Assembly: GCA_949825045.1 (NCBI GenBank)
Contig: OX463811.1
Span: forward strand, 434,001-498,000
Source of the DNA: Argyresthia goedartella
Lineage: Eukaryota; Arthropoda; Insecta; Lepidoptera; Argyresthiidae
Direction of reading: 5' to 3'
DNA: 64,000 bases
Under the pieces are notes generated by a model that worked only from the letters and a program-made list of their open reading frames with translations, did not search any database and had not been told where the DNA came from. This document shows positions 11,701-21,069 of the stretch, piece after piece. Within the stretch, counting starts at the first letter, position 1; each line of letters begins with the position of its first letter. Both the position numbers and the translations under genes were made by a program.

Positions 11701-11930
11701 TGCTTAGCTAGAACGTGCACACTAAGGAGTTGGGCCTGCAATGCAAGATACACCTGCTTAGCTAGAACGTGCACACTAAGGAGTTGGGCCTGCAATGCAA
11801 GATACACCTGCTTAGCTAGAACGTGCACACTAAGGAGTTGGGCCTGCAATGCAAGATACACCTGCTTAGCTAGAACGTGCACACCGGCCTGTTCTAAAGC
11901 GTCCCGGAGTGAATCAATTTTGCTCGACAA
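8664..11930 (-). CDS. 1088-codon open frame over the 54-bp satellite, doubtful gene
   Basis: The frame is LSSKIDSLRDALEQAG, then about 59 repeats of an 18-residue unit (VHVLAKQVYLALQAQL plus LS), then QGNNPVSYYTLA and a stop. The first codon is TTG. A TGA lies in frame just upstream (near 11945) and no ATG precedes the array; the only in-frame ATG is in the last unit (valine to methionine). Since 54 is divisible by three, a unit without a stop stays open for any copy number, and one plus-strand frame is open too. The unit would be a leucine/alanine/valine-rich, partly amphipathic helix with one Lys and one His. A real protein would need an upstream exon supplying the start. I recognise no family. 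Confidence 0.12.
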   Translation of the reverse strand: MSSKIDSLRDALEQAGVHVLAKQVYLALQAQLLSVHVLAKQVYLALQAQLLSVHVLAKQVYLALQAQLLSVHVLAKQVYLALQAQLLSVHVLAKQVYLALQAQLLSVHVLAKQVYLALQAQLLSVHVLAKQVYLALQAQLLSVHVLAKQVYLALQAQLLSVHVLAKQVYLALQAQLLSVHVLAKQVYLALQAQLLSVHVLAKQVYLALQAQLLSVHVLAKQVYLALQAQLLSVHVLAKQVYLALQAQLLSVHVLAKQVYLALQAQLLSVHVLAKQVYLALQAQLLSVHVLAKQVYLALQAQLLSVHVLAKQVYLALQAQLLSVHVLAKQVYLALQAQLLSVHVLAKQVYLALQAQLLSVHVLAKQVYLALQAQLLSVHVLAKQVYLALQAQLLSVHVLAKQVYLALQAQLLSVHVLAKQVYLALQAQLLSVHVLAKQVYLALQAQLLSVHVLAKQVYLALQAQLLSVHVLAKQVYLALQAQLLSVHVLAKQVYLALQAQLLSVHVLAKQVYLALQAQLLSVHVLAKQVYLALQAQLLSVHVLAKQVYLALQAQLLSVHVLAKQVYLALQAQLLSVHVLAKQVYLALQAQLLSVHVLAKQVYLALQAQLLSVHVLAKQVYLALQAQLLSVHVLAKQVYLALQAQLLSVHVLAKQVYLALQAQLLSVHVLAKQVYLALQAQLLSVHVLAKQVYLALQAQLLSVHVLAKQVYLALQAQLLSVHVLAKQVYLALQAQLLSVHVLAKQVYLALQAQLLSVHVLAKQVYLALQAQLLSVHVLAKQVYLALQAQLLSVHVLAKQVYLALQAQLLSVHVLAKQVYLALQAQLLSVHVLAKQVYLALQAQLLSVHVLAKQVYLALQAQLLSVHVLAKQVYLALQAQLLSVHVLAKQVYLALQAQLLSVHVLAKQVYLALQAQLLSVHVLAKQVYLALQAQLLSVHVLAKQVYLALQAQLLSVHVLAKQVYLALQAQLLSVHVLAKQVYLALQAQLLSVHVLAKQVYLALQAQLLSVHVLAKQVYLALQAQLLSVHVLAKQVYLALQAQLLSVHVLAKQVYLALQAQLLSMHVLAKQVYLALQAQLQGNNPVSYYTLA
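8702..11884. repeat. 54-bp tandem satellite, about 59 near-identical units
   Basis: Period 54 bp: the text repeats every 540 bases as ten units. Unit landmarks are AAGGAGTTGGGCCTGCAATG, CAAGATACACCTGC and TTAGCTAGAACGTGCACACT. Length 3183 / 54 = 58.9 copies. By eye only two units differ: CATACT for CACACT near 8750, and CTGTTTAGC for CTGCTTAGC near 9930. The left junction is inside a LINE fragment; the right junction is in a dispersed repeat (11885-12000). Such uniformity implies very recent amplification, active homogenisation or an assembly effect. Confidence 0.95.
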
Positions 11931-12000
11931 GCATGCTTGATATCAATTTTGAGGCTTGACGAGTTTCGTTCATTTGCGGACGCAACCTTGAAGACGTGCC
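11885..12000 (-). repeat. dispersed repeat REP-E, copy 1
   Basis: The minus strand reads AAAATTGATATCAAGCATGC, TTGTCGAGCAAAATTGAT and CTCCGGGACGCT. The same order occurs on the plus strand at 17105-17240 (AATTGATATCAAGCATGCTT, GTCTCCGGGACGCTGG). The second copy has no 54-bp unit, so the satellite is a local addition. Possibly part of a retroelement; identity unknown. Confidence 0.6.
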
Positions 12001-12224
12001 CTTGACAAACGCCGGCGCCGGCCTAATTACCGAGCGAGACATTGTTTTTTTGCTAATATCTTTATACAGTGATTTCCCCTCAGTTTGGAAATCTAAAACA
12101 AACGAATATGCAAATAAAAATAAAAGATATTATCAGAATATTTTATGTTAATGGTTGGATTAGCCTCACACGTCTCCATTATCATTATACCCAAAGTACG
12201 AGGCGCAATAAAGTACCGTAGAGT

Positions 12225-12345
12225 TCAAATCAAAATCAAATCAAATCAAATAGTTGATTTATTCACGAGACATAATTTTACAAATGTTGGTAGGTAAATC
12301 AAATCAAAATCAAATCAAAAATCATTTATTTCCATAGGATGTTGT
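12225..12345 (-). mobile_element. two LINE 3' ends with AAATC tails
   Basis: Two successive stretches of AAATCAAAATC repeats, each followed by a minus-strand 3' UTR-like segment (GATTTATTCACGAGACATAA; CATTTATTTCCATAGGATG). The tandem pentamers are the tails of minus-strand retroposons. Coding sequence is absent. Confidence 0.45.
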
Positions 12346-12567
12346 TACAGATGTAGTGAATAATCCTTTCCTTTCGTATTTTCTCGGAAATGTTCGTTTT
12401 TGTCTTACTACTTTGATACATTTGACATTGATAAATAAAGTATGCGATTTATTTGATACCTACACGTAATTTAATAATAAAGTAATTCATAGACACATCG
12501 GCACCATTCGGGTGTTATCGTTGTTCCGAGTTTTGCCGATAGGAAAGGATTATTCACTACATCTGTA
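12346..12567. mobile_element. 222-bp MITE with perfect 27-bp TIRs
   Basis: Positions 12346-12372 and 12541-12567 are exact reverse complements over 27 bp. The outer bases are TACAGATGTAGTGAATAATC and the inner ones CTTTCCT. The interior is AT-rich and non-coding. It sits directly against a LINE tail. Perfect TIRs suggest a young copy. Confidence 0.85.
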
Positions 12568-12711
12568 CATCACTTAGATCCGTCATTAATGATAGTGTTG
12601 TACTTAACATTGTATACAAATTGAATTCCGCACCACTAACAAATAGTCGTGGGTTAGGTTGGGATAGAGGAGATAGTGTGAAGATGGTGAGTGCAACATT
12701 GATTTAACTAT

Positions 12712-12830
12712 GGCCCCACACTAGGCGAACCTGTATCGTGGGTGCCAAAAATTTGGGTTTTATTTTGTGAATATGCCTGGTTTCGGCAGAGGCACGTACA
12801 ATAGAGTGTACTATTTATTTATGTTTTAGT
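12712..12830 (-). mobile_element. SINE family S1, headless fragment
   Basis: GGCCCCACACTAGGCGAACC and TGTATCGTGGGT match the 3' half of the S1 SINEs (1590-1768, 52075-52250). The tRNA-like head is missing. The core GGCGAACCTGTATCGTG is also the core of the 91-bp satellite at 46438-47075. Confidence 0.6.
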
Positions 12831-12849
12831 AATATATTACTTACTCTCA

Positions 12850-13000
12850 CAATCCACTTTCCTTTCCTATCTGCATTTGCTGGTAGAAATCTCTTTTATA
12901 GGGATAAGCGCGCCTTTTGTACATTTATCTTTCTTTGTAAGTCTCTGTATGTTTGTTTTGTGCAATAAAGTATTCATTCATTCATTCATTCATTCATATT
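12850..13000 (+). mobile_element. LINE family L2x, 3' UTR with ATTC tail
   Basis: TGGTAGAAATCTCTTTTATA, GGGATAAGCGCGCC and TGTGCAATAAAG are followed by five ATTC repeats (about 12972-12996). Compare 60340-60495, where the same UTR follows coding sequence. 5'-truncated. Confidence 0.7.
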
Positions 13001-13261
13001 AAAATATAAGTATAAAATATATTAAAATTTTTGTCCATGCGTAATGTTTATATTATGATAATTATAAATTGTTTGTGTAGTACTTTATAAATAAAATATA
13101 TATAAGTTCCTATTCATATTTATTAAAGGTAATTAATTAAAAAGTATTGAAATGCTTAATCACCCGGTAACTTCGATAATGTTTTCAATAGATGTGTAGT
13201 CAAGTTTCAGGAAGTAATCGTTAAATTTTAATTTTGCCTCTCTTATTATTAGGCTGACTAA

Positions 13262-13397
13262 CGGCCGGTTTCCTGGGCGCTGGTTAAGTTATTTCAGCCA
13301 ATCACGTGCCGCTATTTTGAATATTAGCGGCACGTGATTGGCTCAAATTAGTTTAACCAATTTGTTAACTTATTCAGCGCCCAGAAAACTGGCAGTA
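13262..13397. mobile_element. fold-back MITE
   Basis: A nearly complete palindrome. The outer arms are TTTCCTGGGCGCTGGTTAA and TTAACTTATTCAGCGCCCAG; the inner arms GCCAATCACGTGCCGCTA and TAGCGGCACGTGATTGGC are perfect over 18 bp, around TTTTGAATAT. Each inner arm holds a CACGTG E-box-type hexamer. It interrupts the 3' coding end of the LINE downstream, so the last residues of the 13348-13677 frame come from the MITE. Confidence 0.8.
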
Positions 13398-16327
13398 GGT
13401 CTGTGATTTCTTTAAACAGTTTGTTGTAGAGAAACGAGTGTAGAAATTCTGGGAATCTCTGTGTAAAAGATGTCTTTACCCGTTTAACAGGAATTCTAGG
13501 GACCCGCCGTTCTAGCTGTATAGATTGGAGAGATAATTTATACTTAAGAAGCGCTGACCTACAGATGAAGAGACCGCGCACGCTTAAAAGCTTCGCATCT
13601 TTATGCAGTTTGTCTGCAGGGTATTTTATTTCTTTCTTGAGCATAACCCTAATGACGCATCTCTGTGCTCTTTCCAATTCAATCAGGTGTGTTTTTGCGG
13701 CTCCACCCCAGATGGGAAGGCAGGTAACAAATTAGGGACTGGCATATGGCTAGATAGATTTCTCTCAGTAGTTCCTTTTCTGCGGAGTTACGCAGCTGCT
13801 TCATAATGTTGATCACTTTTCTGACACAACCAGACATTATGTGGATGTGCTCTTTGAAGGACAGAAGTTGTTCCAGCGTGAACAATGATACCTAGGTATT
13901 TAATGGCGCTCGTTCTGAAAAGTTCGGGCATTGACACGTTACGCTGTTTACTGAGTTTTATTCATCACCAATTTCAGTTCTCCATTTGCCACAAAAGTGA
14001 GCCCTGACACTGAGTGACGAAGGCGGCTCAGATGCCTGGGTCTTGTGGAACGTTACAAATTTCGTTTTATCAGTATTGAGCGTGAGTAGATTTGCGCCCA
14101 GCTAGTCCGCAATCATGGCCATACCCTTTTCTTTTCTTCCAGCTGCTTGTTCCCACGAAGAACCACGAAAAACCGCTGCAGTATCATCGGCGTAGCAAAA
14201 TAGTTGGCCGTCGTAGTTTTTGACTGAGGAAATATCATTAAGATATATGATGAACAAGGTAGGGCCCAGGATACTTCCCTGGGGAACACCAAAATTCACA
14301 GTGTTTGAATCGCTTATACTACTATTTATCTTAACCCTTTGCCTCCTTAGTGTCAGATAGCTCTGAAACCAATCAAAAACAACACCTCTGATTCCGAAAC
14401 TCTCTAATTTATTTAGAAAGAGCGGTACCGAGACGGCATCGAAAGCCTTTGCAAGATCTAAAAATACTCCGATACAGGCTTCGCCTCCATCCAGCACCGA
14501 TGTAACGAGGTTTACCAGTTCACCTACTGCATCCTATGTTGATATTACACGCCTAAAACCATACTGTTTGTTATACAACAAGTTGTGACTCTCTATAAAG
14601 TTTACTAGTCGCTTATTTACAACTTTCTCTAGTATTTTCGAAAAGGTGACAAGAAGAGATATAGGTCGATAATTGGCAGGGTCATTTTTAGGACCACTTT
14701 TATGGATAGGCGTTACCGCAGCAGTTTTCCGTATCTCCGGAAATTTCCCGTTTGACATGCTGATGTTGCATATGTGAGCTAGGGGGGTCGCCAGTGATTC
14801 GTTTAATATTTTAATTAGCTTATTGGTTATCCCATCAAGACCCGGGACACTCTGCGTCGGTAGATTTTTTATAACGGTTTTTATTTATAATGCGTCTGTA
14901 GGGTTTAGGAATAAAGACGGTACGGATTCGGCTGCGATAGTCTTTTTTGAAGCAAAGGAGTCATCAATTTCGCCCAGGGTACTGAGAGTCTTGTCGGCTA
15001 GTTTTTGGCCTATGGTTGAAAAATATTCATTACATTTATTTACTGATTCATCTGGTTCATCCTTTTCTATCGTTAGTAAACTTGTAGAGGAGTTCTTAAG
15101 GGCTATTGTATAGCAGATGTCTTTTATTGTAGACCATAGTTTTTTAGGGTTTTGTTCTAGCATTTGTTTTTCATGTACGTGTTTGAGTATATGCAGCAAG
15201 TTTGTAAAGAAGTTTCTGTATCTAAGGTAAGTCGTTTTCTTTGTTAGGTTGTCCGGATCTTTCCTGTATTTGGCGTGTAACGCGTCCCGATTCTTCATAC
15301 ACTTTACGAGGCTGGGAGTGATCGACGGTTTAATATTATACTTTGATCTACTTATAGTGAAGGTTTTTGTGTTCTTACTTATAATTGATGTTATCGTTTC
15401 CATAAAAATGTTGGTTGCTTCCTCGACATTGTCTAGTTCTATAACTTTGGTCCCGTCGATGGCTTTTATTTATGATTCCACACTTGTATGGTCGATTTTG
15501 GTAATGATAAGTTTTTTATTGGGGTTTATTGCGGAATAATTTACACCAACGATAGCCACGTCATGGTCTGTTATATCTGTTTTACAAACAATAGCCTCTG
15601 CTTTAATTTTTTGAGAAATAAAGATTGGTCCAAGCATTAATTTTCTCTCTGGTTGATTGTGTTATAGTTGGAATCAGGCCGTGTTCTGCTGTTATACATA
15701 GGTAGTCAAACTTCTTTTTCTTATTTGTGTCTGCAAGGATATCTATATTTATATCGCCTGCAAGCAATATTTGTTTGCATTGACTTGCCATGGAGCTAAG
15801 TAAGTCTTCCAGGGATTCCAAGATTTTGGCAGGGTTCTTAAAAGAAGGAGAGCGATAGACTCCCAGTAGAGTGATAGCATCAGGGATTTCAATGACCATA
15901 CAATTGGCCTCTCTCATGTTGGGTTCATGCATGGTAGTATTTAAGTTAGATTTTACATAAGTGACCACGCCTCCGGCTTTATTGATTTCTATAGTAGTTC
16001 TAAACAGAGTGTAACCTTCAATAGTCCCAACCAAAGTATTTTCGTTCAAAGCACTCGGTGAGAACGATAATGTCGAAATCTACATTTATTCTTTTAAGTA
16101 GAATCAGTAAGTGGTCGAAGTGGTTCCCAATGCTCCTAATATTAAAGGTCTAAAATCGAACTTCCAGTTAAGAGAAGTCTTAACTGGAAGTTCGATTTTA
16201 GTATATTCTCGCACTCTTCGGCAGTATTTAATTTATGACATGTAATTAAAAATGCACTATCCAATTCATCCGCCGCGGTCGTACAGCCATTAAAGAGTGA
16301 TGGGTGGAACTGGGGGTGGTAATTCAT
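13398..16327 (-). pseudogene. decayed LINE ORF2 (endonuclease + reverse transcriptase)
   Basis: Minus strand, nearly full-length ORF2. An N-terminal stretch (16327-16150) is followed by an AP-endonuclease domain with NIRSIGNHFDHLLILL, IIVLTECFE, GGVVTYVKSNL, AGDINIDIL and TDITDHDVAIV. A linker spans 15403-14885. The RT domain shows GLDGITNKLIK, NYRPISLL, LDLAKAFD, GVPQGSILGP and FCYADDTAAVF; the thumb carries QRCVIRVMLK. Breaks: a frameshift near 15630; nonsense codons near 15470, at 14882-14884, 14531-14533 and 14099-14101 (the last where RTs usually have W before LGANLLTLN); and more frameshifts near 13890 and 13680. Jockey/CR1-group architecture; exact clade unknown. Dead copy. Confidence 0.85.
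16150..16201. repeat. perfect 24-bp inverted repeat inside LINE ORF2
   Basis: Arms 16150-16173 and 16178-16201 are exact reverse complements around a 4-base loop. Only one arm reads as LINE coding sequence in continuity with NIRSIG; the other looks added. Confidence 0.85.
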
Positions 16328-16615
16328 TAGGGTTGTCGAGTTCGTAGCTAATGAAAAGAAGTTGCGAGAGTAATGATTTTCGCTATGCCTTTCAGATATT
16401 ATAGGGCGACTTGATAATTTAGGTTCATGTTGTGCATATGGTTTATTCGTATAGTGTGTGATATGTATATAGTATATTTGTATAATAGGTGGTGATAGAT
16501 CCTGTAAATAAATATTTTGATTTATGATTGTTATCGTTATCAGCGATGAAAGAGAATTAACAATTAGTGTGCATGTTTATTGCGCGTTTTACACAGTTTA
16601 CAAAAACTACACTTT

Positions 16616-16790
16616 CTACAGAATAGGGTTAAGCCGAGCATCCAGTTCTTTAGTTGATTTGATGTGGATAGTCTTCTCTCCTTCAGCACGTCGTCGTATG
16701 AAGACTTTACCATTGATGACCCACTGGTGCTTGTAATTGTGCAGCTGTGTGCGTGATTTCGTCTCTCGAAATAACAATCGAGTTATCGAG
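16616..16790 (-). pseudogene. LINE ORF1 C-terminal fragment
   Basis: The minus-strand frame reads ETKSRTQLHNYKHQWVINGK, then VFIRRRAEGEKTIHIKSTKE and LDARLNPIL before a TAG at 16616-16618. The pattern W-x-x-N-G-K-V-F-x-R resembles the C-terminal domain of LINE ORF1 proteins that are related to baculovirus FP proteins. It lies 5' of the ORF2 on the same strand, in the right order, so it probably belongs to the same element. Its 5' side is replaced by Harbinger sequence near 16795. Confidence 0.6.
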
Positions 16791-16796
16791 AGCTAG

Positions 16797-16948
16797 CCCT
16801 AACCTTTGACTAGCGGGAATAGCTAGTCGCATATTGGTATATTTTTTTTTAATTTTGGGTCGAATCAACTCCAACAATATTTCAAAAGAATCATTGTCCA
16901 TTCGAAGAAAATTTGTATAATCGTCCGGCTCAGTTTCATGAAGAGTTC
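16797..16948 (-). pseudogene. PIF/Harbinger transposase N-terminal fragment
   Basis: The minus strand reads DYTNFLRMDNDSFEILLELI, then RPKIKKKYTNMRLAIPASQR. The combination F-L-R-M...F-x-x-L-L...I-x-P-x-I...T-x-M-R-x-A-I-x-x-x-x-R-L is the N-terminal pattern of HARBI1-like transposases, just before the nuclease domain. It ends at RLGLAL, where the family usually continues into the nuclease region; instead, LINE ORF1 sequence follows. A TGA lies upstream near 16965. No DDE residues survive. Confidence 0.6.
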
Positions 16949-17104
16949 TTTGCAGAGTTCATGATTGAATCGATATCTCAATTTATATCTGCGTTAATAT
17001 ATGTCAAGGAATGCCATATCTGTGTTGGAAATCATTTTTATACACGACTTTCTTGGCAACGATCGGTAGGCAACTGTGACGTGCGCACTTGATGCAGATC
17101 GGCA

Positions 17105-17240
17105 GGCGACTATGTCGTGCGGCATGATGGCCCCGTCAAGCATCCCATTCAATTAAAATTGATATCAAGCATGCTTGTCATGCAAGATTGATCGTCTCCG
17201 GGACGCTGGTGATGTTCTTCCTGCCCCGTAAATTTGAAAC
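17105..17240 (+). repeat. dispersed repeat REP-E, copy 2
   Basis: Homologous to 11885-12000 in the opposite orientation, without a satellite. It continues into CTTCCTGCCCCGTAAATTTG. Role unknown. Confidence 0.55.
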
Positions 17241-17479
17241 GAAGTCAGTTTACAAAGTAGCATATGCTTGGTGTCGAAAAATTATTTGCATAGCAGTGTC
17301 TCAGGAGACATCATCAACTCGTGGTCCTCCTACTAGTGATTACAACCGATAGAACAGTGAAGTGTGAAAAAGTGAATTCGCCCGAAGGCAATACTCATTT
17401 AGTTGGATACGGTTATATAACCTAATACAAAAACAAAATATAAGTATCAGTACCTACACTAATTATGAATTTAAAAAAA

Positions 17480-17895
17480 AACCGGTCAAGTGGGAGTCTA
17501 AATCGCGCACGAAGGGTTCCGTACCACCGTTCAATGGAAGCGATGGTGTGGAGTGAATAGTTTGGATTTTACACAGCAAAATATTGTTTACAAAGTTATT
17601 GGTGCGGTTACTTTCACACTCCATGTACGTAACCAGGTGCATCCATAAGTTTGTATGTGGTATTGAAAGAATTGTTGTATGGGAGCCCCCTTAAATATTT
17701 CTTTTATCCTGTTTTTTAGTATTTGTTGTTATAGCGGCAACAGAAATACATAATCTGTGAAAATTTCAACTCTTTAGCTAGCTAGGTTCTTGAGATACAG
17801 CCTGGTGACAGACGGACGGACGGACGGACGGACGGACAGCGAAGTCTTAGTAATAGGGTCCCGTTTGGAACCCTTCGGGTACGGAACCCTAAAAA
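17480..17895 (+). repeat. REP-C repeat, full copy
   Basis: The head is AAAAACCGGTCAAGTGGGAG, then CGCGCACGAAGGGTTCCGTA. It contains REP-A-like sequence (TTATTGGTGCGGTTACTTTC) and ends with six GGAC units, GGGTCCCGTTTGGAACCC and TACGGAACCCTAAAAA. It is almost identical to 44867-45285, which is 27 kb away. The ends are near-palindromic around GGGTTCCGTA / TACGGAACCC. Confidence 0.75.
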
Positions 17896-18001
17896 AGCGA
17901 TAAAATGGCTTAATAGCTTAGATTATGAAACATTGGAGAACAACAGATGATTACAGAATGTTCTCCAGTGAGGACAATTATTAAGATTGCCTTCTATAAC
18001 A

Positions 18002-18440
18002 AAAAACCGGCCAAGTGCAAGTCGGACTGGTGCACGAAGGGTTCCGTACCATTATCTATTAAAACGGCAAAAAAAACACGTTTGTTGTATGGAAGCCCCC
18101 CTTAAATATTTGTTTTATTATAATCAATTAATTTAATTTTAAAGTGAATATATAACGAAATATTCTGTGAATATTTCAAGCGCCTACCTGTTGCCGTTAT
18201 CAATATCGAGCACTACGAGAGAAAAAATAACGTGTTGTATGGGAGCTCCCTTAAATATTAATTTTATTCTGTTTTTTTAGTATTTTTTGTTATAGCGGTA
18301 ACAGAAATACATCATCTGTAAAAAAAAAAACACTTTCTAACTATCACGGTTCATGAGATACAGCCTGGTGACAGTCGGACGGACGGTCGGACAGCGGAGG
18401 CTTAGTAATAGGGTCCCATCTGGCACCCTTCGGTCTTATT
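18002..18440 (+). repeat. REP-C repeat, second copy
   Basis: Begins AAAAAACCGGCCAAGTGCAA and ends around GGACGGACGGTCGGACAG and GGGTCCCATCTGGCACCC. More diverged than the neighbour at 17480, and lacks its REP-A segment. Confidence 0.7.
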
Positions 18441-18444
18441 GCCA

Positions 18445-20330
18445 ATAAATGGTTATTATTAATAATTAATTAACTAAGTAGATTTAAATGTCCTTTATAG
18501 GTATAAAGACTATGTTCCGTTAGGCTTTTAGCTCCTGACACACAGGTTACGCTAGTTTGGGAGTTAAGGCCATCTCAATAATTAGGATATAAGATTAAGA
18601 ACAATAAAATGTTTGTCATTTAATTTTGATTTCATTAATTTCATTTAATTTCAATCATCATCATTATTAATATAACAGTTATCAAAAATCAGTCATGTTG
18701 AAGCTTTTTAATTAAAATTCATAAAGAGATCTCTCGTTCTACCCTTATTCAAAATTCACATGAATGAAAAGGCCACCAATTCCACCCAACTCCCCCCCCC
18801 CCGCGGAAATGCGTAGTTGTTGAGATATGATTATTTAAAGTTTTGAGGTTATGTTGTTAAATTAAAACAAAATTTAGACTGACCTTTAAGTGGGGGGAGG
18901 GGGAAGGGGGTAGATGCCCCCCCTACTACTTTTCTGCCTCGACACCTTTCTCCTCCACAAACGCTATCATCAAAATTTACATGAAAAGTAGCCACAATAA
19001 CCTACTCTAGCCAATCGTTTTTGTTTGCATACGTTGCGCTCCGCTCCGCTCCGGTTTAGCTATCTAAGAAAATAGAACATTCGCGAAACTATTAGAAAAG
19101 GGACTACTACTTTGCCGCCCAACCAAAAACGTGGCAAAACGCCCCAACAAAATGCGTTCCGTTTTAAACAAAAATGACAACTTTTTTGTTATCAAAAGTG
19201 ATATTTTACGAAAGAAATACTAAATTAACTTTGATTGACGTAAAATAAATAAACAAACATAAATTGCAAGTTAAATGAACGTTTTTATTAAAATAGGTAT
19301 TATTAAGAAAAGATTCCACATTTCCTCCTTTTTTTAGAGAATTCTCATCTTTTCAAATATGCGTATAACGAAATGTAGGTAATGTATTTTGACCACAGAC
19401 AAGATTTAAACATATTATTTGCGTTGCGTTACATCATTTTACAAAGTATTTTCAGATTTTCGAAAAATCATATCTTAGAAACTATTGAATTCCGCACCCT
19501 GAAACTTTCAGGAAGATGATCAAATGACCCCAACATGATGCTAAAAATGTTTGGACGCCCCAGCGAGTAGGTCATCCGCTAAAGGTGAGCCGTATTCTCT
19601 CCACTCCACACAAACTCCAAATAATCCACATAGTAACACTTCCACAAATATGATAATTTAGTAATGACGTTAAACGTACCTGTTATTCATAGTCTGGCAT
19701 TATCATTCGGCCGAATGTACCTATTTCCAAAACATTCAAACCTCAGTCAATAAACACTCAAAATATCAAACTTGTTGCCAGCAATTTCACACTTAGATGC
19801 GTTTTAATTCCACACAGAAATGGAATGACACTTCGACATTTAAATTTAAATTTCACGTTTCGACGCTCAATCAAAAACGAGTTAAAAATAGTTATTGTTT
19901 CTTTTTTACTGGCCAAGACTCAGCTGTGCTTCTGCCAGAAAAGGGCATGACTTTATGGTTACTTAGTTATGTTTATCTGTTTTTGTTTTTTTAATATCCG
20001 TTGAGCGACGGTCCTGCCTCCGCGGCCACGGCTCAACCACTGTATGCCATGCCACTGTGAAGAAACCTGCAAGTCAGAATCGATACCTACAAAAGGGCGA
20101 CCTTTAAAATGTCTGCCTACCCACATCGGGCATGTATATTGTGTCAATCGAGCTGTGATCGGAGACATCACGCGTCTGCTCATGTTTCCCGATAAACTCT
20201 GACTCCACTCCCTGAACTGCCACTCCACTGACATGCGTTGCTCGAGTAGATAGTGTCCGGCAGACGTAAACAACATAACTAGTGGCTCCTGTGAGCTGTA
20301 GACCTCGCGATATGAATGCACCTTTCTACG
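18445..20330. other. gene-free stretch
   Basis: No supported gene. Landmarks are C and G tracts at 18790-18805 and 18890-18910. The 145-codon minus-strand frame at 19959-20396 has no recognisable motif, and its 5' end overlaps the REP-A repeat, so I do not call it. Confidence 0.5.
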
Positions 20331-20334
20331 TACG

Positions 20335-20415
20335 TGGAGTATGAAAGTAGCCGCACCAATAACTTTGTGAACTACATTTGGTGATCTAAAATACAACCTA
20401 TTGACTTTTCACTGA
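20335..20415 (+). repeat. REP-A copy
   Basis: GTAGCCGCACCAATAACTTT, then GTGAACTACATTTGGTGAT; closely matches 1-110. Confidence 0.6.
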
Positions 20416-20419
20416 AATT

Positions 20420-21065
20420 ATATGGTCTATGTCACTCTCACGATATCCACGACTCCAACGACACCTAATCTGTTGAAAGCCATCAAGCCGTTTGGTCATA
20501 TGTTTTTTTTTACAATTTCAAAGCCCGTATCCGCCATTTTGAAAAAAATGCTGAAATACCATTACAAATTTTCACGAGAATCGGTTGAGAAATGCGACCT
20601 GTAGGGAAGAACATTTTGCCCAAGCTGAAGCGTCAATAAATGTTGGTAGCCTATTAATGTCCACACCTAGGGGCACAGGTAAGATGCGAAAGACTGAAGT
20701 GAGCACTAATCTAGGGTCAACTTTGATATTCTGGATACAAATCTATATGACCACTGCGCGGCACGGGTTGTGGGCAGTTGTTGTGACACCACGACAAAGT
20801 GCTGCGTACCGCGTCCTACCACTCTAAAATTGACCTGATATCGCAATGTGTATACCAAATATACTTTTTCGTTGTGTACGTAATTTCAACTCTTTGTGAC
20901 ATTAGTAATTCATTCAATACGACATTATTATTCAATAGAATTTAATCCATATAACTATTTATTCACTAATCCGCAATACAATTTTATTATCTCCATCTTA
21001 TTTTTTATTTTATTTTTTCCGTATTGACATTTTATTTATTTTATTTACACGTTTAGTGTTAGGTT
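20420..21065. other. intergenic, nothing recognised
   Basis: Includes a moderately GC-rich block at 20620-20830 (GGTAGCCTATTAATGTCCAC, ATTCTGGATACAAATC) with an 80-codon frame but no motif. Probably a decayed repeat. Confidence 0.4.
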
Positions 21066-21069
21066 GTTA

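Noticed and set aside
19959..20396. 145-codon minus-strand frame
   Set aside because: No motif, and the 5' part lies in the dispersed REP-A repeat; could be a decayed element but nothing supports a protein.
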